Source: Berberis thunbergii (lineage: Eukaryota > Streptophyta > Magnoliopsida > Ranunculales > Berberidaceae). From it: a stretch of DNA of 64,000 nucleotides. The notes beneath the pieces are model-generated. The model worked only from the letters and a program-made list of their open reading frames with translations. It had not been told where the DNA came from and did not search any database. The stretch covers positions 1-64,000 of the forward strand of contig QNQO01001155.1 of assembly GCA_003290165.1 (NCBI GenBank), written 5' to 3'. Each line of letters begins with the position of its first letter. The stretch's first letter is position 1. Position numbers and translations under genes: made by a program. Of the stretch, positions 12,986 through 24,390 are shown in pieces.

Positions 12986-13804
12986 TTAGTTGAAATTTAT
13001 GTAAAATGAACAGCTGCAATCGGCTACATTCTTCATTTTCGTACAATTGTTTGATAGGCAAAAATTCAATGCATGTATTGTCTTACATTCCATCCCCATA
13101 TCTTTAATTGTGGTTTTCATGTTTGGGTAGCTATCTGGCAAATTACAATCATCCGGCAATAAGGTTTTTAGCCATTTTAACAACATCGTCACACTATTAC
13201 CACTCCAACTAAAACGAGTCTTGAAATTCTGCAATTCAATAATGGTGGACAACATGGTCTTATCCTTAGAACACCCTTTGTACAAAGGCACAGTCGCTTT
13301 TTCCTTATACTTTTGATACTTCTTGTTCATAACTGTCTCAGTTTCACGAGAAAGTTCCGGACCACCTTCTGGATTACCGCCAAAACATTCTTCGACGGTG
13401 TCATTCAAGTCATTTATCCCATCATCAGCCTCCACAGTTTGCATGTTGAGGAATACATCATCAACTAGCTCGCTCATCCTAGGATATTCACATACATCAT
13501 CAAGTTCAGCCACTTCTGTCATAGGTACACCAATCACATGCTTGTTTATATTCTCTCCATGATGTATCCACGTGACATAATTGGTATCAATGCCATGGCT
13601 TAACAAATGAACACCTATGTCGTCAACACTAATGTTTCCCCTCGAGTTCCGACATCGAACACATGGGCAAGGAAAAAGACTCTCTCCATTTGCATTATCC
13701 TCAACAAACTGTTGGAATTGTCTAACGCCATTTATATACATTGCACTTCCCCGTTTGTTCATCCATGACTTGTCTAAAGGAATTGTTGACATTTCTACAC
13801 ACAA
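12986..13804 (-). pseudogene. CACTA TNP2-type transposase, N-terminal remnant
   Basis: The open frame encodes 272 residues. Near the start are KSWMN and a YINGVRQFQQF segment, followed by FPCPCVRCRN. That order matches the transposase-associated N-terminal domain of plant TNP2/En-Spm transposases, with its Cys-containing zinc-binding motif. The later part (LLKWLKTLLPDD, KTIHALNFC, then a C-x-C segment) corresponds to the region just before the TNP2 catalytic domain, after which the frame stops. Full-length relatives are several times longer, and no TNP2 core is seen downstream, where CAG-rich sequence follows. The start is more likely the Met of MSTIPLDKSW, four residues in. I infer an internally deleted, non-functional transposase of the host CACTA element. 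Confidence 0.85.
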
Positions 13805-14810
13805 AAAAAATTAAAAGATTAACCTTAATCATTGATCAAAGGAATCTAAATTGCTTGAAAATCATTGACCAATCTAATGAACTTCAATTCATCCAGTTGT
13901 GTTGTCGTATTTGTTATGGTACCCTATACAATGTTTCATTGACCTTCTTTCTACATTCCCCCTCCAATTCATTGACCTTCTTTCTACATTCCATCCCCAT
14001 ATCTTTAATGAAGAACAGTGTTTTCTTTTCTATAAATGATTTGATGAATAAGTAAAGAGTTGATATGAGGATCAGAAGAGCTAGTACAATATAATCAACT
14101 TTGTTATCTAAGTAGCTTTAGATCATACTTAATATCATTACTTTATAATATAGCAATAAAAGAAGAAAAGAATGCAATGTAAAGAAATGTCACGAGCAAT
14201 GATATTGTCCCCAACCTAGACACTTGTGGCTCTCATGTGTGGGATTTGTACTAAGTGGACTCTACCGCCCCCAAATCTCTTCACTGTTGAGAGAAATGTC
14301 TAATCCTTATTAACAACACAAGATGTGACTTGTTAACCCATGTGGGACAAATTCGCATGCTCAAATTGAGCCACATATGCAATAGAGGTGAGGTTCAGGT
14401 TGGCGAAATATGGCATGACAAGAATCTGACATGAAACAAATCTAACACGGCGCAACCCACCCATTTATAAGCAATGTCCAGCCAAATTGTAAGAAATGGT
14501 AAAGCACTCCAATAAATAGGCTTGCACTTACAAAATCGACTAAAATATTTCAACATTACGAAGGTTTAAAAGGTAATTTTTATCTTCTCAAGAGATATCT
14601 TCAAATGTGGCATACACCATACAATGGTTATATTGTCATTGTGATATCATGCAAGAAGAAATGGAAGTTAAATAATAGACTGAAATGCTAATGTAAACTA
14701 AACTATTGTATGTTTATTTTGTAGGTTTAATAAATTTTTATTAGAAGCTAGAGGCAATCTAATGATGATACAATTAAACTGTAAGAAACCACAAAATCCA
14801 AAGAGTTGAG
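13805..14810. other. CACTA 1 interior, no gene seen
   Basis: The stretch is AT-rich with only short frames. No domain is recognised on either strand. Confidence 0.4.
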
Positions 14811-14817
14811 TACTCAC

Positions 14818-14901
14818 GAGCAAGAACTTCTGTTTCTTTATCAAGCTTCCTCGTGTTCAAAGTATTGCCACTGCTGGCAGCCTTGTTTGTTCCTGCTGTA
14901 G
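14818..14901 (-). pseudogene. MBF1 (multiprotein bridging factor 1) exon captured in CACTA 1
   Basis: On the minus strand an 84-base exon-like block is bounded by an acceptor (ATCTTCCAG) and a donor (GTGAGTAC). Read with the first two bases as a codon end, it gives AGTNKAASSGNTLNTRKLD, then KETEVLA. This matches the linker of plant MBF1 proteins just before the helix-turn-helix domain, and the split codon at its end agrees with the LAHERV position. MBF1 is a small transcriptional coactivator bridging bZIP-type factors and TBP. No neighbouring MBF1 exon is found within about 1 kb on either side, so this is one exon plus intron flanks carried by the transposon. Expression is not implied. Confidence 0.8.
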
Positions 14902-14904
14902 CTG

Positions 14905-17460
14905 GAAGATAGACAATAAAGCAACATTATCATTAGCATCAACAAAATAGAATTTGTGGACCAACATACATATAAACATTTTGTTTTAAAATGCACATTA
15001 CAAGTTAAAATTATCCATTAAAGCTTCCTTGTTACTTTTGGTGGATGATATTACTAGTCATGTATTTGAACCCTCCAGAACAAATTATGCGATTAAGCAA
15101 TCAAGCACTACAACACAATCAAGCACTACAACACAATCCACATTCAGTAAACAAATCATAATTTTTTTTTCCTTCTTTTTCGATTATCCGGTTCAATTCC
15201 ATCACAATAAATTCGAGCCTTTATTTTCATGTTTTTTCCGGAGGTATGGAGAAAGTTGAAATCAGTACTTGTCACAGGAGAGGAGTTCCAATCAAGTTCC
15301 CCATAAGCAAAGATAACAACCCCTTAACAACCCCATGAGTTCATGACATACAACTAATACTAAAGAGGGTGATTGATGCTTTGCTCCATATTTCCTCCGC
15401 TCCTCTCATGCACTCTTACTTACCCTCTCTATCTCCAATCAACCACTCATTAAATGCCATATGTCACCCCACATCCATACTTGAAATTTAATCACCACCA
15501 AGCTTCTCCTTGAGCCTCTTGTCCATCACAAATATCAGATCATCAACAAGTTTTTGTTTCTTGTCCAAAATACAGAAAATATTAAAATAAATAAAAATAT
15601 ACTGTTATTATTAAATTCAATTCAAAAAATAGGACAACTTAGCTCCAACCATGGCCTTACTCTTCTCACCTTAAAATCCACTCCATTTTTTTGTGAAAAA
15701 CAAGGAGTGGTAACAAAACCCCATAATTTTTACAAAACAAACACACATCAGATATATTCTATCTTCAAAAACATATCTTTTTCTTCTTCTCTTACTTCTA
15801 TCAAAACTAGTTTCATTTTCTTTACATTCTTCAGTTTTCCTTTGGAACCAAAGGAAAGTAAGAAGCATAACCTATTGCATGGTTCTTGAAAGCAGCTAGA
15901 GAAATTCTTGAAGAAAATTAAAAAAAAAAAAAAAAATTGGCAATTTGCACTGTCTATACATCCCACTCTTTCAATTCAATCTCCACACCAACAAAGCCCA
16001 ACTTGGGTTTCCACCAAAAACACTATGTGTTCTACACAACCAGCAAGAGAAGCATCAGAAGATACTCAACTAGAAGATACTCAACTAGAAGATACTCAAC
16101 TGACATTTCAAAAAAAAAAAAAAAATTTAGTTTCACTTTTGAAGGGTTCAGGGGTTTTTTTTTTTTTTTTTGAGAAAAATTAAGGGTTCAGGCTTTAAGT
16201 CCCCCCTTACCCCATTATTGGTTTTCAAAGTAATGAGGGTGTAGTGTAAGATAATCCAATTCTTTATTAAGTAATTTTGAAACTTTTACATGGCCTATGT
16301 ATGATATAATGACACAAGTTGGATTAATGTAAAAGACTATTTAACAAGGGATCGTACAACTTCTTTGATCAAGCTGTGAGATTTAAACGATCCAATGACC
16401 GTGATATATATGGTCTATTTAGTCCCTAAAAACCCAAATGTCTGGATACTATGTCACATGCTCGCGTCAAATATAGCATAGCTCCAATCCATCCTTTCTA
16501 GAAGCTTACGTAACCAAAGTTAATTGATAGATAAGTTTGAGATTAATAGTTTAGCTTTAGGATAGATTAGGGACAATGAAAATTCGAACATTAGGTATTT
16601 AATTTGAAACATGATCAGTTTGGTAAATTGAAGTTAAAAAGTAGTTAATGTTTGAATTTTTGGAGTATAATTTGTTTTCTCTAGAGAGACATTGAGGTGC
16701 ACAGTCAACTTCATCTAGACACTTGCTTTGATGAAAATTTCAAAAAAAAAGACGTTTATGGATAATAATGGATACCAGCAAAATCAAATTCCTTGTACCT
16801 AAACATGACATCATTTCTAGGAAAAACCTAATAGTTCAGTTCCTAATCCATTCAACTTGGTACTCTGACCAACAAAAGTCAGCTTGATGGCTTTGTTTTG
16901 TACCTTTAAACATAGCAATAAGTAAAACTCATGCATCAACTCAAAACCGGGTCAGATAGATGCAATTGTTGAAATTTGGAACTTATTAGTGTAAAGAAAT
17001 GTTGTCTAATTACAACCAGCAAGAGAAGCATCAGAAGATACTCAACTTCTACATATTCTACATACTTGGGATAAGGCTCATATTCATGTTTTATTTCTTT
17101 CTTCAACTTCAACCATTTAAATCAACCAATTAAATATTTCCCCATATGGACATAGGATTACTTATCTATTCCAATAAAAAAAAAAATTCAAGGATAATAC
17201 ATGTATCAAATTAAAAATTAAATACAAAAATATGAAACGACCAACATCAAGAAAAAAAGTCAAATCTAACAAAACTTGGAATACTGAAAGTTTGTTTTAA
17301 ACTTCATCTTCCCCAATCCAATTGTATACCTATTTATTTTTTCCCAAAATGAAAACATCTTCTGCAATCAACAGTCAACAATGCTCAAAGACTTGCAATT
17401 TGTTCGGAATTTTTAGACATAAATAAAAAAACTCTACGAACCCTAATTTCATAAAAAAAA
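14905..17460. other. CACTA 1 interior, mostly unassigned
   Basis: No gene is recognised with confidence. A minus-strand frame at about 15509-15565 ends MDKRLKEKLGGD then stop and could be the tail of another captured exon, but its origin is unclear. A 34-base block beginning CAACCAGCAAGAGAAGC is present near 16040 and again near 17017. Poly-A and poly-T runs flank 15920 and 16120-16170. Confidence 0.4.
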
Positions 17461-17514
17461 TACAAGAGAGAGAGAGAGTACCTGTACGAGAGAGGGCCTG
17501 ATTGATTTTGAAGA

Positions 17515-17825
17515 CGCCGAGTGGAGGGAAGACCAGGGGAGGAGGGAAGTCGAGGGAGGAGCAGGGAAGTCGAGGGAGGAGGAGGGAAGTCGAGGGAGGA
17601 GCAGGGAAGGAGGGGAGGAAGGAAGTCGAGGGAGGGAGGAAGTCGAGTCGAGGGAGGGAGCAGGAAGTCGAGTCGAGGGAGGGAGCAGCGAAGGAGACGA
17701 GTCGAGTGGAGGGGAGGAGGGAAGCTTCGATGGAAGTCGAGTCGAGGGAGGGAGCAGCGAAGGAGACGAGTCGAGTGGAGGGGAGGAGGGAAGCTTCGAT
17801 GGAAGTCGAGTCGAGGGAATGTCGA
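17515..17825 (+). repeat. GGAAGTCGAGGGAGG-type purine-rich tandem repeats
   Basis: Short units of GGAAGTCGAGGGAGGAG pass into two copies of a roughly 77-base unit ending GGGAAGCTTCGATG (last bases near 17735 and 17802). Frames on both strands are Arg/Gly/Glu-rich or Ser/Pro/Leu-rich repeats, probably not genes. The block lies just inside the right subterminal array. Confidence 0.8.
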
Positions 17826-17867
17826 GCGCCAAAATACCCCGTCCAAATTTTTTTTTCAGCTTTTCAT

Positions 17868-18365
17868 GTAGCCACGGTTCTAAGCCGTTGCTAAACCTAG
17901 CCACGGTTTAGAACCGTTGCTAAATTTTATTTGGCAACGGTTTTGAGCCGTTGCTAGCCAGAGCCACGGTTTTGAGCCGTTGCAAGCCATAGCCACGGTT
18001 TAGAACCGTTGCTAAAGTATTTTATTGCAACGGTTTTGAGCCGTTGTTAGCCATAGCCACGGTTTAAAACCGTTGCTAAATTTTTTGTTGCAACGGCTTT
18101 GAGCCGTTGCTAGATGTAGCCACGGTTTATAACCGTTGCTAAAGTATTTTGTTGCAACGGTTTAAAACCGTTGCTACTAATTCCCACGGTCTGGAGCCGT
18201 TGCTACCATTAGCCACGGTTTTTAGCCGTGCCAAATATACCAACAGTTTTAAGCCGTGGCCAGGTCTTTTTTACCCACGGTTTTAAGCCGTTGGTAAATA
18301 TAGATACGGTTTTTGGCCGTGGCAAATAGACCAACGGTTTAGAACCGTGGCAAGCTTGGCGTGGC
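17868..18365. repeat. Right subterminal palindrome array of CACTA 1
   Basis: About 16 copies of CCACGGTTTAGAACCGTTGC-type palindromes occur (counted by eye). They mirror the left array and end just before the terminal inverted repeat. Confidence 0.85.
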
Positions 18366-18388
18366 TAAATGGGGTTTTTGGTGTAGTG

Positions 18389-19936
18389 TTAGGTGATTCA
18401 TGTCCTGAGATGCGGCACATCTTCGCCTCTTCGGGTCAATGTAGTTTGGAGGTATGTTGTTGATTTGTTTGGATTGTGTTCGGCAATGTAGGGATCAATG
18501 GATGACCTCCACCCCAAAGGGAAGATGTGAGAACTATTTCCATTTGCTGTGTGTTAGGTGGTTTGAGCTACTTGGTTATTTTGAGTGTGCTAGATTTCAC
18601 CCCTATAAATAAACTTGGGTATTAGTAGTGTTATGCAAGTTAGTATTTGTAATTTTACATTATGGCTTGAAATACGTGGTCAGTATCTGATCAGATGATA
18701 AACTTGTATTTTACTGATATGCAAATTGTCTTGCTAAGGAGTATCCTTATATTGAATGAGTTTGATCCCTGTTGTGTTATAGAAATGTATTTATGAAAAT
18801 ATTATTTGTTCCCCAAGAGAATGGTGGATACTGTGGTTGATTTATTTATGGTTGAAAAAACGTCACCATAAAAGAGTTTTGAGGATTTATTTAATTTTAT
18901 GCTCTTTTCCACAACTCCAAAAAAAAATGTGATAAATGTGATTTGTATGCAGACTTGTTTGTATACGTGTGATAGAATTATGGGTATGCAGACTTGCTTG
19001 CATATCGGTGCACCGTTTCTTGTGAGTTCGGTTGTACGTATAGATTTAGGAAGAATATTTGTCAGTGATCTAACTTCGTGTGAGATGACATGACACTCGA
19101 GGTGGCACCCCACTTGGGTCATGTACGCTCCGAGTGCCTTCGATGGCAAGGGAGGCACACTTGGGTGAGGTGTGTTCGGCACATAGAGGATAGTGCGATT
19201 GTGGAAAAGAAGCGAGATTTCTTTTTTTGTATATGTGCATGATTACCTTAAAGGAAGAAACTAAATGCTCATTCAATCATTGAATAAGAACTATCTGTCT
19301 TCCTAAAGGTAGAAAACGTGTTTTGTTAATATTTCAATAATAGTCTAATATGATTATGATTTGTATTGTTGTTGCATTTATGAGGATTGATAACTCATAA
19401 ATTTTATTTGTGTCTAACCGTTTTGTGCATGATGGTAAGTTTACTAACACTTTCTGCAGGTTAGACTTGCCATAGTCTACTTCTATAGCGTAAGTATTAG
19501 TAAATGCATATTATTTATTAGGATGATGACACCTTTGCCTCATTGAGGAACTACCTATTGGTGTGATGTTGTTGTTTGTGTTTAGCTTGATGTTTATCAA
19601 ACGATTTTATTGATTTTTGGATGAAGATTTCTCACACCAGCTTTATTGCTGACCCAAGTGAGTTTTTGCTTGTTGGGTACATTCCTTTTGGAATGTAGCC
19701 GATTAGCCTTTTAGGTTTAGAGATTTTGAGCTGCGTTACTGGAGTTTCGCTAGTGAGCTAGCCACGTCAGTCCTTTCCGGGTTAGAGTTTTATTTGTTTT
19801 TGTAATAAAATCATGTTTTAGTTGTTGCTGCTATTTGTTTATGTTGTTATTGAATTTTCACGTCCCGAGTTTTGGGGGAAACGGATAATCCTACGTGGAT
19901 TTTAGGATTTTGTTTTCTTCGAAAATTGGGGCGTGA
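18389..19936 (+). mobile_element. LTR 3, right part, after CACTA insertion
   Basis: It resumes with TTAGGTGATTCATG, collinear with LTRs 1 and 2 (near 2498 and 6099), and runs to GCGTGA at 19936. No primer site follows, so the array ends here in a rearranged junction. Confidence 0.8.
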
Positions 19937-20390
19937 TGTTGATGATGGATTTTTGTTTTCTTCGAAAATCGGGCCGTGATATTGGATTTTCGTTTTAGGA
20001 TGAAAATTCATAAATTTTGACTAAACAGGCTAAAAAAACACACAAATTGATCAATTCAAAGACACCCCAGATCGAAATTAATCTCAATTGAGTTAAAAAA
20101 TCAGAGACCCCATATGCAAAATTAATACTTACCATGAGGAGATCAGACAGTACTGGCAAGATGTTGATGATGGGAATTAAAAAGATAGGCAACAAACACA
20201 TCAACCAAAAATAGAGAAGGATACAGGTGCGGAGGAGGCAGCCTGCGGTGCGGGGGTGGCGGCCTCAGAAGTGCTTGCTCGGTTTGACTACGGGTGCTCA
20301 ATGCTCACTTCTCTTCTCCTCTGCGGCTGCGGCTGCTAAAGAGTCTTAGACTCACTTACTCCATAGTTCCATATTTAGGTTTTTACTAAT
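19937..20390. other. Array edge with LTR-end echoes, then unassigned sequence
   Basis: At 19937-19995 two shortened echoes of the LTR end (GATTTTTGTTTTCTTCGAAAA, then GGATTTTCGTTTTAGGA) follow the last LTR. The segment GATGTTGATGATGG at 19935 recurs at about 20160. The rest shows no recognisable gene. Confidence 0.45.
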
Positions 20391-20586
20391 GTGATTTGAA
20401 ACGGGTCCAATCCGGACCATTTCTTTTTTAAAAATAGGAACCGGGACCGAACCGTTTTATAACGGACCCGAACTGATCCGAACCGTATCTAAAAACACAT
20501 AATTAAAATCCGGACCGTTAAGAGCAAAACGGTCCTGTTCAATTTGAACCCGCGGATCCTCAACCCGTTTGCCCAGCCCTACTAGT
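20391..20586 (-). mobile_element. hAT-type transposon end, partial
   Basis: The right edge reads CCCGTTTGCCCAGCCCTA, the reverse of TAGGGCTGGGCAAACGGG, a common hAT terminus. Inward are many CCGGACC/GGACCG-type subterminal motifs typical of plant hAT elements. No matching left end or 8-bp duplication was found. Confidence 0.45.
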
Positions 20587-20699
20587 GCATGGGTTCGCAC
20601 ACCTTCAAACTGGAGGAACCTCTCTCCAACCGGACAAGCTTAGTCAACCAAGGCTGATGATGACGGCTTCTAGTACGTCCTGACACCTAGTCTTTCTAG

Positions 20700-21560
20700 T
20701 GTGGATCTCGATGGTTTAGGAAGTGGGAGTCTAATCAGCGCTATCACGCCTGGTGACGATGACTCACCAGGGATCATTGCCCCCTTCGTGGTCAATAATC
20801 GCCGAACCCGATGACGTAAGCCTAGGTAGTGACGACTGGCAACGAAAGCTTTTGATCAAAGCCCAGACCTATAGCTCCCTTTGCTTGGGTGTAGATGGTT
20901 TGGAAGGTAGGAGCCTAGTCAGTCACGAACTGATTATGACGGCTCACCAAGGGACCACTGCTTTTCAACAAGGCCATCGAATTACCAACCCTGGACTTAC
21001 AGCCTCACTGCACGGGTATAGATAGTTTAGAAGGTGGGAGCTTAGTCAGTCACGAACTGATTTTACGGCTGGCCACAGGACCACTGCTTTTAACATGGCC
21101 GCTGAATTACCAACCCTAGACTTGTAGCCCCACTAAGCGGGTGTAAATAGTTTAGAAGGTGGGAGCCTAGTCAGTCACAAACTGATTTCGACGGCTCGCA
21201 ACGGGACCGCTGCTCTTCAGCATGGTAGCCAAAAACTCCCAAATTTGTAAATTGATGCGCACAGGTGTAGATGATTTGGAAGGTGGGGACCTAGTCAGTC
21301 TCGAACTGATTCCGCGGCTTGCCATGGGACCACTGCTTTTCAGCCTGATCGTCGAACCCCTTTAACTCGAGTTTGTAGCCCCCACTGTGGAGGTATAGAT
21401 GGTTCAAAAGGTGGGAGACTAGTTAGTCCCTGACTGATGTCGACGGCTCGCCACGGGACTGCTGCTCTTCAGCGTAGTCACCAAATCTTTACTCCCCGAA
21501 CCTGTAGTCCACATTGTTTGGACATAGATAGTTTAAAAGGTGGAAGCCCCAAGCAGCTCG
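20700..21560 (+). repeat. About 125-bp tandem repeats in Tat element 3' region
   Basis: Units beginning GTGTAGATGGTTTGGAAGGT and continuing CCTAGTCAGTCACGAACTGA recur at about 20890, 21018, 21141, 21264, 21393 and 21522, with a diverged start near 20705. Spacing is 123-129 bases. A related repeat of about 180 bases is found at 60500-60845. Confidence 0.85.
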
Positions 21561-21561
21561 C

Positions 21562-22150
21562 CACGCGACCACCGCTCTACTACGAAACAACGGCCGCAGA
21601 TTCGAATCTAGCTAAGTCAATGTCTTCACACTCAAACGGACAGACATCCTATTACCAGCAAAGACAACTTGCATCGACACATAGATCATCCGGCCAGTGC
21701 CCAAATAAATGCTACATAGTGTGTCAGCCCGAGCTTACAACCCCTGACTTGGTACAAACGCTTCAATGCGTACGCTCGACTATCGCAACTCACCCATAAC
21801 AGCAGCTACAACCGACCAATCAGACAAGCGATGCAAACCTCCAGTAGCTTACCTCGAGGACAAGACACAGCTCGGGCAAACCAACCCCTGGCTAAAATGT
21901 CCGCAATGTGCCCACTATCAGACATGACCAGGCAACAATGGCTCTAAGTAATTTGCAACGTACACGATCAAGCTCCTGGTAGCAGACGGACCACTCGACG
22001 TCCTAATAGTTCAACCAACCTATGTCAAAGCAAGACGACAACGCAAAACAAAAAACATACAATAGAGGCAACGAGCACAAAATGGATTAAATTGTTTTCA
22101 TTGATGGTCAAACAAAATGGGTACAGAATACAGAGTTCACTCCTTATTAG
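21562..22150 (+). other. Tat element 3' region, no gene seen
   Basis: This is non-coding retrotransposon sequence between the tandem repeats and the antisense ORF. Short open frames have no recognisable domain. Confidence 0.4.
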
Positions 22151-24390
22151 GAGAAGGTACAGAAACAGAAGAGCTAAGCTTAGTGGGATGAAGCATGAGT
22201 CACATCCACACGCATTATAGCCTAGGCATCAAACTCCAAACCGTCCTCCTAGTCCGATGACGCAAAGGCAACACACAAGTCTACATATGACATCTTCTTA
22301 TAGTGGCCGAGATCCTGCTCCGGATACTCCTCCTTCATCAGCGCCAGCAGCTCCGGCCTGCCGTGTATGACCCAGTGAACTTTCATTTGCCTTATTTCTA
22401 TCGAAGTTCTTCCTCTCGCGCCTTCGCATCAACAAGTTCACGCTCCAGTAGTTTCAACTTGCCTGTCAGTGCGTCAACCTGAAACTGCTTTGTGGCCAGA
22501 CTACTCTTCACAATGCTGAGCTCATGCTATTCCAATTCGAGCTGGTCCTCGACCTTCTTTGCCTCCCGAGCATTGAACTCCACATCAGATTCTAATTGTT
22601 TCTTCTGAGCAACCCAATTAGCCTCCTTCAAAGCATTCTCTTTAGCAAGAGATTGTAGTTCAGAATGCGCTTCAGTCGTAGCTTCCTGTGCAGCCTCTGC
22701 ATCTCGGCAGATCCTGTTCAACTCCTGCTTGAGATCATCTTTCTCGGACACCGCCTCAGCTAGATCATGCTCAAGTGCCTCAAGACGATCCCTCTGAGTC
22801 TTGGCGACCACGGCTGACTGCTCCAACCCCTTCTCCTTAGCCTACTTTTGTAGCCGCTCAATTTCATAAAGCGCATTAGAGTATAGCGCCTGCATGTGCG
22901 AGAAGACATGCTACATATCTATACACCCTTCTAGCATATCCTCCTCGAGATTTGGAACGCAATCCATCAGCCAGCTGTGACGCCTGCTTATGTGCTTCTT
23001 CGAAACATAACTCCACATCAACCTCTTGGTGTCGGACCTGAGTGCTCATCCTTACCAATTTTGGTGCAAACAAGCTTATCTACTCATCCGGATGAAGCTT
23101 TCTCGAATCAAGAATCACGCCTGCACCACCCTTCGCCCACTGTTTCAGGGCTCTCTTCCGTGACCTTTCCTGTGTCATGAACAGTTGACCCTTTACTGCG
23201 AGATGACTTGACAGGAATTGGATGGAGAGGAAGAAACGAATTATCACAAGGACCCTCCAACACTTTGAGTTGTGGCCTGGTACGAGATGGTAAAGAATGT
23301 GGACTACATGAAACTTGGCATGTGCCGCCACAACCACTTCAGATAGCGCACCAATGGGATGATCAGACTCTTCAACCTCAGGCGGATCTTTATAGGAACC
23401 TTCTATTGGAACAGTTCCGCACGAATCAACACCGGCAAAAGTCGTCATTGCAACCCGCACCAGCCACTCATTCAAAGCTTCGACTGCATCACTAAGATTC
23501 GACCTGTCTTCAACCCTGCAAATCGCAGGTAATCTTTCTCCCAGCCAGATACATTTGTTTTCGTCCTGATGGGCAGATCAGACTCGCGTTCTTCTCTCAC
23601 TTGAGCGGGTCTTGCTAAAGGCAACCCAGTTCTGACATGGGACCTTTTTGAACTCACAAAAGAGGAAGCGTCTCAAACGGCTTCTCCATGTTGGACAAAA
23701 TAAGAGCTTTGGCTCCAACAACCTTTCTCTTCCTAGAAAGGGCCTCATCTTCAAGCTTAACCCGTGATGTTCGGTACAGAGTGGGGGCTACGTGCTAATT
23801 GTCCCATAGCCCTCTATAGATAAAGTTGGGAACACTTATGACATCCACCATGTTCCTCATTAACAAGCTGCAGAATGTCTCCATAGTATTTTGCTCATTT
23901 AGGGTAAGAGAAGTAGTGAGAAACCATCCTACAAAGAAACACAAGCAATGAATAGCTAACTCGCAATCAAATATAGCAGAGCCAAAAGGAAAAGCTACAC
24001 TTACAAAGTGACCTGAACTCTCGTTCGAGCGAACAACCCTTGAACCGGAAGTACTTTGAATTCACAAGGGCCAAAAAGCAATACTTTTGCCAATACTTGA
24101 AGTCGTCTGGCAAATTCATGAAGCAGGTCAACGACGTCATCTTAGAGACATCATAACCCTTCAATCGAGGAGAAGTCAGTAACTGGATTATCATCGGAGT
24201 CACGCGAACGCCGATCTCTTTTGCCTTGATCGGAATGAGAAGGATAATCCTATATCTATTAGGCTGTTGGGCCGGGGGAATCCCAATGAGGTACAATAAT
24301 TCCCAAAACACTTTCAGAATGGGAAAACACACTCCAGTTTGAAGCATCCCACAATGCAAGTAGATGAACCCCGCGAGAGGAGACATTGGC
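22150..24390 (-). pseudogene. Antisense ORF of Tat-type element (coiled-coil protein), decayed
   Basis: On the strand opposite pol, blocks of open reading frame are separated by stops and frameshifts. The first (24386-23967, 139 aa) has the look of plant gypsy-associated putative transposon proteins, with LPDDFKYWQKYCF near its centre. Later blocks at 23475-23080 and 23073-22876 are broken. The one at 22826-22527 is a clear charged coiled coil (LEALEHDLAEAVSEKDDLKQ). Antisense ORFs at this location occur in Retand/Tat elements, and their function is unknown. The copy here is a pseudogene. Confidence 0.6.

Larger units (their letters stand above)
9795..18388. mobile_element. CACTA (En/Spm-type) DNA transposon, 8594 bp, non-autonomous
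   Basis: The left end CACTACACCAAAA and right end TTTTTGGTGTAGTG are inverted repeats, flanked by TTA at 9792-9794 and TTA at 18389-18391. CACTA elements make 3-bp duplications. The uninterrupted site, seen in the sister LTRs near 2495 and 6095, reads GAATTGGGTGATTCAT. Subterminal palindrome arrays sit at both ends. Inside are a TNP2-type transposase remnant on the minus strand, an MBF1 exon, CAG-rich and GA-rich blocks and much unassigned AT-rich DNA. The catalytic part of the transposase is missing, so the element looks non-autonomous. Confidence 0.95.

Noticed and set aside
12456..12993. Gln/Ala/Ser-rich frames over the CAG block
   Set aside because: Frames exist on both strands and three registers, as expected for a trinucleotide repeat. 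No flanking domain supports a gene.
14190..14420. Possible TRIM or LTR fragment in CACTA 1 (ATATTGTCCCCAACCTAGAC)
   Set aside because: Only a short phrase resembles the TRIM at 37861 (ATATTGTCCCCAACTTAAAC). LTR ends, primer site and duplication were not found.
17385..17904. 150-residue Ser/Pro/Leu/Arg-rich minus-strand frames
   Set aside because: They are the reverse reading of GA-rich tandem repeats with internal duplications. There is no independent coding evidence.
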